Shown piece after piece: positions 26,828 through 34,863 of a stretch of DNA of 64,000 nucleotides; the first letter of the stretch is position 1; each line of letters opens with the position of its first letter. Position numbers and translations under genes: made by a program. The stretch lies in assembly GCF_000427685.1 (NCBI RefSeq), contig NZ_ATYM01000003.1:62001-126000 (forward strand), in the 5' to 3' direction. Under the pieces are notes generated by a model, which did no database searches, was not told the origin of the DNA, and saw only the letters and a program-made list of their open reading frames with translations. Origin of the DNA: Haloplanus natans DSM 17983. GTDB taxonomy: Archaea > Halobacteriota > Halobacteria > Halobacteriales > Haloferacaceae.

Positions 26828-27751
26828 ATGCTTACCGAAGGCGAGGTTCGCGCGCTCACCGTCCTTCACGGTGAACAGACAGTCTCCGAATTTGCGACCC
26901 AGCTGGACCGCAGTCTCAGCTACACGTCTGAACTTGTCGATCGTCTCGAAGCGACCGGACTCGTCGAGACGCGTCGACAAGGGAAAACAAAGCAGATCCG
27001 GCCATCGGACGCGAAAGCACTCGAACTCCTCACAGACATCACCCAAGAGTATTCGCACATCGACTGGCCTGAACTGTTGTCGGGCGCGACGTTCCGCGTT
27101 CTCTACTATCTTGAAACACCGCAGGTCGCAATGGAGCTCGCACGCCGGGCCAACATTCACAGGAGCACCGTCCATCGCGCCCTCGATCCACTTCAGCATC
27201 GAGGGATCATCTACGAAACTGACGAGGATGCATATGTGCTGAACGAGGGATTCGAACAACTGAGTACGCTTGCTCGGGAACTCGTTCACCACGACCATCG
27301 CCAGACCGTCGAACAACACACCGACACCTACACGATTCTCTGGGAGTCACTCGACGAGTTCCTCGTCCAGACCGCAGATGAGATTACCGTCGAGGACTTC
27401 CTTTTGACGGGGCCAGAGCGTTTCCAGACCTACGACCTGCCCCTTCTGGCCCGCGACCGTCGGTACTATTTCCATTCAGAGACGATGAATGATCTCTCGC
27501 CGGCGATGCTGTGCTGTCATATGCTCGTAATCGATTCGGGCGCACGTACCCAGTCATACTGTCTGCTCCTGCTCAGCCACGTTGACGTCGACTGTGACGA
27601 ACTGCGTGACCAGGCCACAAAGTACGGCGTCGACGATCTCGTCGAGGACTTGCTCACGTATCTCGACACGAGTGGCGAGGAGCGGGCATCTCGACTTCCC
27701 GAGTGGGAGGAGTTCCAAGAATTGGCTGAGGACTACGGGGTGTCAGCATGA
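26828..27751 (+). CDS. Two-wHTH regulator paired with a nucleotidyltransferase
   Basis: A 307-residue protein with an N-terminal MarR/TrmB-like wHTH (about 1-65, QTVSEFATQLDRSLSYTSELVDRL), a second wHTH (about 85-140, ELARRANIHRSTVHRALDPL) and a C-terminal alpha/beta region without a name. A strong TATA-like TTATTTAAATAT lies about 30 bp before the start. Its stop overlaps the ATG of the nucleotidyltransferase gene (ATGA), so they are one unit. It is probably the antitoxin or repressor half of a TA-like pair. Confidence 0.75.
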   Translation: MLTEGEVRALTVLHGEQTVSEFATQLDRSLSYTSELVDRLEATGLVETRRQGKTKQIRPSDAKALELLTDITQEYSHIDWPELLSGATFRVLYYLETPQVAMELARRANIHRSTVHRALDPLQHRGIIYETDEDAYVLNEGFEQLSTLARELVHHDHRQTVEQHTDTYTILWESLDEFLVQTADEITVEDFLLTGPERFQTYDLPLLARDRRYYFHSETMNDLSPAMLCCHMLVIDSGARTQSYCLLLLSHVDVDCDELRDQATKYGVDDLVEDLLTYLDTSGEERASRLPEWEEFQELAEDYGVSA

Positions 27752-28560
27752 GGGCGCGATTCGACAGTTCGTACATTCGGTCGGAACTCGAGCGCATCGG
27801 CGAGCAGCTAGACGACCCGCTCACTGTCTTCTTGATCGGCGGTGGGGCAATGGCGTTCCAGGATCTCAAGACCACTACCAAGGATATCGATCTCATCGTC
27901 GCATCCGGTGATGACCTCGGGCAGCTCCAAGCAGTACTGCTCGAACTTGGTTACGATATCGTTCGGGAACCGGACGAAGAATACGAAGCGCTCGGTGCTC
28001 AGCGAATCCTCGAGAACGATGATGGGTGTCGAATCGACATCTTTCACCAGCAGGTTATCGATAAACTGGTTCTTTCTGACGGGATTCGGAAGCGCAGCGA
28101 GCGGTACCTCAACCCCAGCAACTTGGTGGTCGAACTCGTGAGTCCAGAGGACATCTTCCTATTCAAGGCGGTCGCCGGACGGGTGGACGATATCGAAGAT
28201 ATGTTTTCGCTGCTGCAGACTGACCTCGATTTCGACGTCGTCGAAGCAGAACTCGCCGCGCAGATCGACCTCTTGGACCAAGAGCTATTCGTGACATACG
28301 TGAACGAGGCGTTGGCCGATCTCACCGAGCAACACAACGTGAGGACACCCCTGCATGAGCCGGTCGCGGAGATTACAGAGCGCGTCTACGAGGAACTCGA
28401 GGTGCTTCACGCCCTCGACGAACCGAAATCTATGCCTGCCCTCCAGCAGGAACTCGATTACACCACGGTTGAATTACAGGATATCGTGAGTCGTCTCGAG
28501 GAGAAAGACGCAGTCAAGAAAACCGCTGATCGCATCGAGCGTCTTTCGACGACGATCTGA
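27748..28560 (+). CDS. Nucleotidyltransferase of the DUF6036/AbiEii-like type
   Basis: A 270-residue protein whose N-terminus has the minimal nucleotidyltransferase signature: GGGAMAFQDL (about 32-41) followed by TTKDIDLIV (43-51, the DxD pair) and a third acidic residue near CRIDIFHQQ (about 92). The rest is helical with a possible wHTH at the C-terminus (MPALQQELDYTTVELQDIVSRLEEK in part). Related enzymes modify tRNA or proteins as toxins. It overlaps the upstream HTH gene by 4 bp. Confidence 0.77.
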   Translation: MRARFDSSYIRSELERIGEQLDDPLTVFLIGGGAMAFQDLKTTTKDIDLIVASGDDLGQLQAVLLELGYDIVREPDEEYEALGAQRILENDDGCRIDIFHQQVIDKLVLSDGIRKRSERYLNPSNLVVELVSPEDIFLFKAVAGRVDDIEDMFSLLQTDLDFDVVEAELAAQIDLLDQELFVTYVNEALADLTEQHNVRTPLHEPVAEITERVYEELEVLHALDEPKSMPALQQELDYTTVELQDIVSRLEEKDAVKKTADRIERLSTTI

Positions 28561-28619
28561 CGGCGAGGGATACCGGAATCTGTGGCGTAATGCCAAGCGG
28601 TGCGGCTTATTGGATACTT

Positions 28620-28639
28620 TCCCTATCCATGGATAGGGA
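28620..28639. terminator. 20-bp perfect palindrome between converging genes
   Basis: TCCCTATCCATGGATAGGGA reads the same on both strands. It lies 60 bp after the nucleotidyltransferase stop and 10 bp after the end of the UPF0175 fragment on the other strand, so it may stop transcription from both sides. Confidence 0.45.
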
Positions 28640-28648
28640 GACTCCCCA

Positions 28649-28857
28649 TTAGTCGCGGTCAAGCGCGACGTCGACTTCGTCAACGAGGTCCTCCATAGAT
28701 TGTGACCCGAGCCGCAGTTCGATGCCGGCCTCCTGGAGAATCTCCTCCATCTCCCAGCGGATAACGCCGGTTCGCTCGGCGGCTTTGCCGAGCGAGATTT
28801 CACCGAGGACGTAAAGCCGATCGTAGTCGCAAACTCCTTGGTGTCGTCGACAGCGGT
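28649..28857 (-). pseudogene. UPF0175 antitoxin fragment
   Basis: The frame ending at 28649 encodes EISLGKAAERTGVIRWEMEE and LVDEVDVALDRD, the C-terminal half of haloarchaeal UPF0175 proteins. The N-terminal RHH-like half is missing and no start codon precedes the homology (a TAA lies upstream). The intact paralogue is at 31236-31526. Confidence 0.6.
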
Positions 28858-29119
28858 GTTATAGCGATCAGTACCTATACGATCTACGTGTACGAACGCG
28901 GAGCAAACACGTTACTGTGACTCTGGTATTCGTCGTCCGCTACGTTACCGGTGGCTGAGCTCCAAGTGTTATTCTTGGTTGAGGTGATCATCAATTCTTC
29001 CCAGAGCTGGGACGGTCTCGGGCGATACATACACAGGTGCCGGTCGTGCGGTCTACTTCGCGGATGTAGCCCTATATGGTTGGGAGATGCGAAGCGATTG
29101 CGGGTGTTTGGGCCTCCTT
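28858..29119. other. Intergenic region
   Basis: I see no supported gene, repeat or hairpin here. Confidence 0.3.
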
Positions 29120-29449
29120 TCAGCCGTCTTGATCGCGGTTCAACTCCCGAAGGGTCCAGACAGCCGTCGTGCCGATCCGAACACCATCGAAATTGCGTAT
29201 ATCGAGGTTGACCGTGGCTGTCCGAAACGGATAGTGCTCAACGAGGACGCGATGGATGACGGTCCGGACGGCGTCTTCACCATATTGATCGACGACAGCT
29301 GCCATGGCTTCGTCGAAATGTGCGTTGTGGTGGTCCTCACGCGGTTTCCGTGCTCGATCAAGGACGAGTGTGATCACGTCGTCGACCGATGCATGGGCTG
29401 GATTCTCCGTCCGTTCCCGAACGTCGTAGAGCGCGTCGGTCTCGGTCAT
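29120..29449 (-). CDS. Hypothetical protein downstream of an RHH gene
   Basis: A 109-residue acidic protein (MTETDALYDVRERTENPAHA at the start) with helical stretches and no recognised family. It lies 27 bp downstream of the RHH protein gene in the same direction. By position it could be a toxin or an effector controlled by the RHH protein, but nothing in the sequence proves this. Confidence 0.6.
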   Translation of the reverse strand: MTETDALYDVRERTENPAHASVDDVITLVLDRARKPREDHHNAHFDEAMAAVVDQYGEDAVRTVIHRVLVEHYPFRTATVNLDIRNFDGVRIGTTAVWTLRELNRDQDG

Positions 29450-29476
29450 GGGTAGTACCTATCCACTGTCGACGTT

Positions 29477-29809
29477 TCACGCGTCGGACCCGTACACCTG
29501 CTCGGACGTCTCCTCTCGTGCTTCTTCGACGGCTCGTTCGAGGTCGTCTGCATCGACTTTCTCGCCGAGTGCTGTAAGCTCGGCGGCGATCTCACTAGCA
29601 GACTCGTGGCTCTGTTCAGCTTCAGCGAGCAGCTGCTCCAGCCGGAGCGCGGCGATCGCTGTATTGTCATTAAGCTCGCGGAGATGGGCGCGGCAGGCCT
29701 CTTTGATGAACTCGCTCTTGTTGGTGTAGATCCCCGTTTCATCGTGGAACCGCTCGATCTCGGTGTCGAGTTCGACTGGAAACTTGACGCTGACACTCGC
29801 GTATTTCAT
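29477..29809 (-). CDS. Ribbon-helix-helix (CopG-like) DNA-binding protein
   Basis: A 110-residue protein whose N-terminus KYASVSVKFPVELDTEIERF followed by TNKSEFIKEACRAHL is a ribbon-helix-helix fold (about 1-45). The C-terminal part is a helical, acidic, coiled region. Typical role: antitoxin or autorepressor. A 16-bp palindrome starts 4 bp before the start codon and is its likely operator. It forms an operon with the next gene. Confidence 0.75.
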   Translation of the reverse strand: MKYASVSVKFPVELDTEIERFHDETGIYTNKSEFIKEACRAHLRELNDNTAIAALRLEQLLAEAEQSHESASEIAAELTALGEKVDADDLERAVEEAREETSEQVYGSDA

Positions 29810-29812
29810 TAT

Positions 29813-29828
29813 AGTACCATCGTACTAC
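29813..29828. promoter_or_regulatory. Palindromic operator of the RHH gene
   Basis: TAGTACCATCGTACTA has 6-bp arms TAGTAC/GTACTA around CATC and sits immediately upstream of the RHH start codon (29809), where a bound repressor would block a leaderless transcript. Confidence 0.5.
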
Positions 29829-29880
29829 GAGTATTTGAATACTGGCTGCCCGTGCGGGGAGGTTTTCAGGACGATATGTA

Positions 29881-29966
29881 GTCGATCAACTGGCTGGTCA
29901 CATCCTTGGTGCGATCGTCGACGAGAGAGGTCAGGTAGTGCTCGGCAAGTCCTCGAACGCAGTCAC
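29881..29966 (-). pseudogene. Remnant of a toxin gene behind the HTH gene
   Basis: A GTG overlapping the HTH stop codon (GTGA) opens a frame VTAFE that stops after 11 codons. The opening resembles that of haloarchaeal PemK/MazF-like toxins. Another frame then reads AEHYLTSLVDDRTKDVTSQL to a stop at 29879-29881. An internal deletion with a frameshift is the simplest reading. The toxin assignment is tentative. Confidence 0.35.
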
Positions 29967-30322
29967 TGTACGTCCTCCATCTCGTCGGTCTGGAGGTCTT
30001 CGAGAGGTGCCTCACCGTATTGTTCGTCTGCCGTCTCGTAGTGTCGGTGGAGCTGGTAGGCAGATTGAAGCCGTTCCTCATCGTCCGTGATCGCCCAGTA
30101 CGGGCGCTTGTGCCGCACGAGACCGCGTTCCTTCAATCGCGAGAGAATCGCACCAACGGCATCTGTATCCAGCCCGAGTTGTTCGGCGATCGTTGCCGCC
30201 TTCCACGCCCGGTCGTCATTCTTGTCGAGGAACAGCACGATTCGCTCGGTATCATTCCGCTCCTCGAATTCGTCGGCGTCAGCGTTCTCGAACTCGTCGA
30301 TATCGATGGTACCGCTCGACAT
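29963..30322 (-). CDS. MarR-like wHTH protein, probable antitoxin/repressor
   Basis: A 119-residue protein with an acidic N-terminus (about 1-25) and a wHTH (about 40-95: KAATIAEQLGLDTDAVGAIL, SRLKERGLVRHKRPYWAI). The promoter holds two copies of AACACCCC flanking a TATA box. The downstream frame begins with a GTGA overlap and is broken, so the regulator appears to have outlived its toxin. Confidence 0.7.
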   Translation of the reverse strand: MSSGTIDIDEFENADADEFEERNDTERIVLFLDKNDDRAWKAATIAEQLGLDTDAVGAILSRLKERGLVRHKRPYWAITDDEERLQSAYQLHRHYETADEQYGEAPLEDLQTDEMEDVQ

Positions 30323-30330
30323 AACCTAGT

Positions 30331-30367
30331 GTTGGGGGTGTTGGAATATAGCCGTTTGGGGTGTTGG
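30331..30367 (-). promoter_or_regulatory. Promoter with AACACCCC direct repeats
   Basis: In the direction of the HTH gene the order is CCAACACCCCAAACG, TATA-like CTATATT, then CCAACACCCC. The upstream copy includes the 12-mer also found at 19923-19934. The layout suggests a repressor clamping the TATA box. Confidence 0.5.
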
Positions 30368-30444
30368 CTACCGTGGATGGGGTGGTTCCTTCTTGCGCTC
30401 AGATACATCCCTGGCGGGACGTGCTGCCGACTATGAGTCACTGA

Positions 30445-30981
30445 TCACTCCAGTTTAACTTCACATTGCGTAACAGTAGCCCGAATTTCGTTTGGATCGA
30501 ATTCCGGATTACTGCCTGTGGGCGGGGCTGTCTGCGCTGGATAGGGGACGATCCACTCGTCATTGCCTGACGGACGGACTGCTGTGACGAAGCATTCGAG
30601 ATAGTCCCCTACTGTGAGTTGATGGGCGTCGAAGAAGGAGGGCGGGATCGGAAGTGTCCCGGCAACCTCCTCGACGAGGTCGACTGGTTCTTCGTGACGA
30701 TGCTGTTCTGTCACTTCCTCCGGTGGAAAGTCCGCATACGGTTCGATTGCGGCGGAGCCGTAGGGCTCATACAGCTCCCATTCGACTTTTTCTCCGATCG
30801 CACAAGTGCGATCACCAGTGTCGTTGACTGTTTTGACGACGATCAACCGCACCCGGTTCGGTGGGACGGCTTCATCTCGTGGGACGATCGGCAGGTTGTA
30901 GTCGATTCCCAGTCGCTTCCAGAAGCAAATGTGCGGCGCATCTGGCGCCCCACGAATCCGTTCAAGGACATGGTAGCCCAT
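30445..30981 (-). CDS. Hypothetical protein
   Basis: A 178-residue acidic protein of unknown family. The C-terminal half has AGTLPIPPSFFDAHQLTVGD followed by YLECFVTAVRP, which looks like a small beta domain. Start at 30981. No operon partner is close enough to suggest a role. Confidence 0.6.
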   Translation of the reverse strand: MGYHVLERIRGAPDAPHICFWKRLGIDYNLPIVPRDEAVPPNRVRLIVVKTVNDTGDRTCAIGEKVEWELYEPYGSAAIEPYADFPPEEVTEQHRHEEPVDLVEEVAGTLPIPPSFFDAHQLTVGDYLECFVTAVRPSGNDEWIVPYPAQTAPPTGSNPEFDPNEIRATVTQCEVKLE

Positions 30982-31079
30982 ATCCGTCGATTCGCAGGTC
31001 TCGGTGTTAGTCGATGGGGCTGGTGGGTTGTACGGTATCTGGGTATCCCTCTACGAGAGTCGGGGTTGAGAAAGGCATT

Positions 31080-31123
31080 TATTAACCAACAAGCGCGAAT
31101 AATCGAGCATCTGTTGGTTAATA
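31080..31123. promoter_or_regulatory. Inverted-repeat site TATTAACCAACA/TGTTGGTTAATA
   Basis: Perfect 12-bp arms at 31080-31091 and 31112-31123 with a 20-bp spacer. The same type of site recurs at 32232-32278. The arm resembles the half-sites of the two DUF6788-linked repeat families (TCTTACCAAACA and AGTTACCCCACA), identical at 7 of 12 columns in all three. Confidence 0.6.
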
Positions 31124-31235
31124 TTCATCTCGTATCCTCTGACTTCCTTCAGTGGCCGTGGACGGGCTTCACCACACAGGAGCCTTCCCAGGAAGCACCG
31201 AAGCGTTTGTACACATTGCAAATGAAGTAAACGGT

Positions 31236-31526
31236 ATGGGGACGATCTCGATACGCGTTCCCGACGAGCTGGAAGCCGAACTCGAGGCATATCTCGAGGA
31301 GGAAAAGCTCGAGCGGAGCACGGCCGTTCGGAAACTTCTCTCCAAGGGGCTCGAAGAGTGGCGTCGCGAACAGGCACTCGATCAGCTTGCGGCCGGATCC
31401 ATCACATTCAGCAAGGCGGCTGAGCTGGCCGGGATGTCGGTCTGGGATTTCGCCCAGCTCGCCAAAGAACGTGATATCACCTGGGTAGCGGACGACCATC
31501 TCGACGCAGATCTTGAGGCGTTGTGA
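31236..31526 (+). CDS. UPF0175 family antitoxin
   Basis: A 96-residue protein. The N-terminus SIRVPDELEAELEAYLEEEK with STAVRKLLSKGLEEW is RHH-like. The C-terminal half (ITFSKAAELAGMSVWDFAQLAKERDI) is the UPF0175 helix-turn-helix. I place the start at 31236 (MGTISIRV), since the extra N-terminal residues from 31152 are not family-like. UPF0175 proteins are antitoxins of DUF3368 PIN toxins. Here the toxin gene that follows is reduced to its last 46 codons. Confidence 0.82.
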   Translation: MGTISIRVPDELEAELEAYLEEEKLERSTAVRKLLSKGLEEWRREQALDQLAAGSITFSKAAELAGMSVWDFAQLAKERDITWVADDHLDADLEAL

Positions 31527-31532
31527 ATGTGA

Positions 31533-31673
31533 ATGTTGAAACTCGCTAGCGAGGGAACGCTCAGTGTCGACGATGCCCGAACCGTAATTGATGCGATTAT
31601 CGACGAGGGCAGGTACTGCGCTCCCGATGTCTACGCGAAGATCATCCAGAAACTCGACTCGCTGGCAGACTGA
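31533..31673 (+). pseudogene. C-terminal remnant of a DUF3368-type PIN toxin
   Basis: Six bases after the UPF0175 stop an ATG opens a 46-codon frame (LASEGTLSVDDARTVIDAII and CAPDVYAKIIQKLDSLAD) that matches the extreme C-terminus of DUF3368 PIN proteins. The PIN catalytic region is absent, so the toxin was removed by a deletion. Confidence 0.6.
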
Positions 31674-32231
31674 TCTGCCCCCGCTGCAGCACAGAGGGAA
31701 CAATCCATAGCGAGAGTCCGTTCTTTTTTCGGTCTGTTCGCGTGCCATCACGAATGTAACACTAGTCTGACACCATCCACTCGACTATATGTGGACTTTC
31801 GCCTCGCTACCACTGCAACTGACCGAATCTGTGACCTCCTCCTCGTCGTAAACGGCGAGGCTTCCCACGGCACCGCACCGCTGGGTTGGGATATTTGCTG
31901 GTTTGTAGTCCGGTCGGCATGACGGGGGTACTGGCGGGGCCACACCGCCGTTACTCCTATCCCGGTAGGGGACTCGGAGTTATCTTGAACTGAGACACCA
32001 CAGCGGTTCGAGATGGTGTCTCGAACGTTCTGGGCCTCAGAGTCCCGATATTGTGCATTTGGATGGGCGGTGTGGCCGCCTCGGTGTATATCATACTACG
32101 ATACGATCTAATTTAAATATCCGTATTGCCGCTGAACGTGGTTTGTGTCGGCGCTGTCGGATTCACGCCCGTCGTAAACGACGGGATTCTCTCCTTGTAG
32201 AAAGATAGCACGTCGGTGACTTTCCCGAGTG
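31674..32231. other. Gene-poor stretch with IS-like hairpins
   Basis: No gene is supported. Two similar hairpins, CCTCGTCGTAAACGGCGAGG (31841-31860) and CCCGTCGTAAACGACGGG (32168-32185), share CGTCGTAAACG and may be the two ends of a non-coding IS605-like unit of about 345 bp. An inverted repeat GAGACACCA/TGGTGTCTC lies at about 31991-32023. Confidence 0.4.
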
Positions 32232-32278
32232 TGTTAACCAACGTCACGAATTCATGACCTACATTTTGTTGGTTAATA
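32232..32278. promoter_or_regulatory. Second TTAACCAAC-type inverted-repeat site
   Basis: Arms TGTTAACCAACG (32232-32243) and TGTTGGTTAATA (32267-32278), with two mismatches between arms and a 23-bp spacer. It overlaps the 3' end of the ArsR-like gene. No DUF6788-like gene accompanies this site family in the window. Confidence 0.55.
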
Positions 32279-32746
32279 TCTGGAGCACCATCTTGGTAGA
32301 TGAACGACTGGAGTAGTCGCTGGAGACCGACGACAAGAATGTCCTCTGGCAGCTTGCGAATAGGCGTCGTTGAACTCCCGTTCACGGCGCATCAGCTCTT
32401 CGACACCGTGCTCAAGAATACCCCGCCCCATTGCTGTCGGCCGATAGTACGTGTAGAAGCCCTGGCTATCAGCAGTCCGTCGCTGGCGCTTGTCGACGAG
32501 CCCGACGTCGACCAGTTCGTCGAGGTGGTAGTGGAAATTGTGGGATTCGACATCGACCGCGGCCTTGAGATCGGCAGCACTCAGTTCATCGTTAGCGACG
32601 AGCGTGCGGAGGATCCGAAACCGCGTCGGGTGGCCGATCGCCTGTTGCATCGCGAGGTACTCCTCGAGCGTCAGCCCGCTCTCTTCGGGAAGCGGCGGGT
32701 CCGGCTGACGAACCTCCTCTGTTGGCTGGCGATCGGTTTCGAACAT
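32273..32746 (-). CDS. ArsR-type wHTH regulator
   Basis: A 157-residue protein from MFETDRQ. The wHTH (about 25-100) reads LAMQQAIGHPTRFRILRTLV, ELSAADLKAAVDVESHNFHY and HLDELVDVGLV. The last about 27 residues (AARGHSCRRSPATTPVVH) are Arg/Pro-rich and unlike the rest. The alternative frame over that stretch looks more protein-like (LPEDILVVGLQRLLQSF), so a frameshift near 32360 may have changed the C-terminus. Confidence 0.72.
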   Translation of the reverse strand: MFETDRQPTEEVRQPDPPLPEESGLTLEEYLAMQQAIGHPTRFRILRTLVANDELSAADLKAAVDVESHNFHYHLDELVDVGLVDKRQRRTADSQGFYTYYRPTAMGRGILEHGVEELMRREREFNDAYSQAARGHSCRRSPATTPVVHLPRWCSRY

Positions 32747-32839
32747 CTGGAGGTGGCCCAATCCGGATATGGTATGGCCATATACTTAGTCATTCTCGAC
32801 TACGCTCTTGTGAAGCAGATTATATGCGGAACAGGCGCA

Positions 32840-33330
32840 ATACCACGGCCTTCAGGCCGTGGATACGCGCCGTCACTTAGTGACACGTTCCACCGACAAT
32901 TGCAGAGCCGAGTTTCTAATCCATACGTTCAAGTGGCAAAAACCGCTATACCGTGGTACGGTCAGGTCGGAACGGAGCGGATTCCGAACGACCTTCGGAG
33001 GCGGCCAGCCCGCCATCCAATGAGACAATATCCGGAACGCCGACGTGGTGAACGCGAATCCCAGACAGGTTCGTCTTGTGCCCCGTCGGTCGAGCAAGCT
33101 TCAAGATACCTCCGAGTCCGGCGACGTGTCAGCGACTCCCTGCTGGCACAAACAACAGATGGGAGTCAACGACGCCGAGGATAGGAGTACCAGCCGCTTG
33201 GCACGGCTAGACAGCCACCGACCACGACGACTGGGTTAGACGCGGACTCCCGTGAAGTGGCGGCGTCTATGGTTGCAGACCTGAAACTCCCACCGCTCGG
33301 GATTCCTCCGCGTGAACGCGGAGGAGGATG
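32840..33330 (+). mobile_element. Degraded IS200/IS605-type element without an intact ORF
   Basis: A perfect hairpin CCACGGCCTTCAGGCCGTGG (32843-32862) and a second CCTCCGCGTGAACGCGGAGG (33305-33324), followed by GAGGATGTCAA, are typical ends of haloarchaeal IS605/IS1341 elements. The interval between them holds only broken frames. Confidence 0.5.
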
Positions 33331-33665
33331 TCAATGGTGAGGCCTCTCCGGACTGAGTGAACTCGGTCGATCGCTTCTTTCAACCTGTCTTGCTCCCGCT
33401 CTGGTGAGTCCGACCGTCGTGCAGAGCTACAACAAAATCGCCCGACAGCTCGCCACCAACAATGATTCTGTGAGAATCCTGCTACTAAGCCCCTGGGTGC
33501 GTGAATAGGTCACAGGGGTTGGCAGAGACCGCTTGTGTAGCAATGCTTCGAGCACGCAACCAATGACTGGTCCCACTGCCGTGAAAGAACGAAGAAAACT
33601 GTGCCATAGAGCACGCATAGGTGTCTCTTCGATTCACGCACGCACAACCCCAACGGAGGCGTTCC
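33331..33665 (+). other. Upstream region of the IS110 transposase
   Basis: No gene. In IS110-family elements the non-coding end beside the transposase encodes a bridge RNA with target- and donor-binding loops. This stretch is the natural place for it, but I cannot delimit loops or element ends by eye. Confidence 0.3.
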
Positions 33666-34658
33666 ATGTACCTCGGGATTGATACCCACAAACACTACTC
33701 GCAAGTTGCCGTCGTGGACGACGACGGCAACTTGCAAGACGAGATTCGCCTGCAAAACGAGGACCTTGCTACTCTTGCTCAGGAGTACGCTGGTGGCGAA
33801 GCAGCCATCAAAGCATCGGGGACGTACCGCCCGATCTACGAGATGCTCGACGAGCATCTCGATGTCACACTGGTGAACCCAGCGAAAACACGGATCATCG
33901 CCGATGCAACAGTCAAGACGGATCGCGTCGATGCGAAGAGACTCGCGCACATGCTCCGGGCGGATATGCTCGCGGAAAGCTACGTTCCTCCGGACGAGAT
34001 CCGCGAACTGCGGGATCTCGTCCGGACCCGTAAGTCGCTCATCGAAGAACGAACAGCGGAGAAAAACCGCGTGCGAGCCGTTCTTACACGGACAAACAAC
34101 ACCTACGACAGCGAGTTGTTCGGTCCAACCGGGCGAGAGTTCCTCGCGGAACTCTCGTTGAGTGAAGCTGACCGAACGATAGTTGAGGCCCATCTCTCCG
34201 TGATTGAAGAACTCACTGAGCAGATCGAAGAGATCGAGGACCTCATCGAGATGAAGGTCCTCGAATATAGCGAGACGCAACTGTTGCTGTCGATTCCTGG
34301 CGTTGGAAACTTCACGAGTGCGGTGATTGTCGCTGAACTCGGAGAGATCGATCGGTTTGACCGCCACGAAGAGGTCGTGAGCTACGCCGGATTAGATCCG
34401 ACGGTTCACCAATCTGGTGAGACAGAAGTGCGCGGGAGTATCAGCAAAGAGGGCCCAGCGGTGTTGCGCTGGGCCCTCGTTCAGGCTGCGACAAACGCTG
34501 TTCGCTACGACGAGTATCTTGGGAACTTCTATACTCGACTCAAAGAGCGGAAAAATCACAAGATTGCGATTGTCGCAACAGCTCGGAAACTGCTCGTGTC
34601 AGTCTTCTATATGCTGACACGCAAGGAAACCTACAACCCACCGGAGGTGAGTGCCTGA
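33666..34658 (+). CDS. IS110-family transposase (DEDD recombinase)
   Basis: A 330-residue protein from MYLGIDTHKH. The N-terminal RuvC-like DEDD domain shows D6 (GIDTHK), TDRVDAKRLAHML (acidic residue around 85-88) and a helical linker. The C-terminal Tnp_IS110 domain has SIPGVGNFTSAVIVAEL, SYAGLDP, SGETEVRGSISKEG and a conserved Ser-containing helix. IS110 enzymes recombine DNA guided by a bridge RNA. Length is normal, so the element may be active. The extra 15 residues from the ATG at 33621 are not family-like. Confidence 0.9.
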   Translation: MYLGIDTHKHYSQVAVVDDDGNLQDEIRLQNEDLATLAQEYAGGEAAIKASGTYRPIYEMLDEHLDVTLVNPAKTRIIADATVKTDRVDAKRLAHMLRADMLAESYVPPDEIRELRDLVRTRKSLIEERTAEKNRVRAVLTRTNNTYDSELFGPTGREFLAELSLSEADRTIVEAHLSVIEELTEQIEEIEDLIEMKVLEYSETQLLLSIPGVGNFTSAVIVAELGEIDRFDRHEEVVSYAGLDPTVHQSGETEVRGSISKEGPAVLRWALVQAATNAVRYDEYLGNFYTRLKERKNHKIAIVATARKLLVSVFYMLTRKETYNPPEVSA

Positions 34659-34681
34659 GCGACCGGACCGGTCGCTCAGGC
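34653..34681. terminator. Perfect 14-bp stem overlapping the IS110 stop codon
   Basis: GCCTGAGCGACCGG and CCGGTCGCTCAGGC are separated by one base. The stem includes the transposase stop codon and could end transcription or protect the 3' end. Confidence 0.5.
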
Positions 34682-34863
34682 ATCCGGGCACGCATCCCGG
34701 AGTAGCGACAGCTCTCTCGATGAAGATGTCCTCCGCCAGTGGAATTTCGACCAGCCGAGACAAGCGACGTAAAGCGATTATACGCTCTCTCAACCAACTG
34801 GACCGTGCCACCCGAAGTATTAATAATTCGTATCAGGTAATTTCGGACGCAGGATTCTCATAG

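Noticed and set aside
32300-33184. 294-codon plus-strand frame
   Set aside because: Opposite the ArsR-like gene and running into IS remnants. No protein signature.
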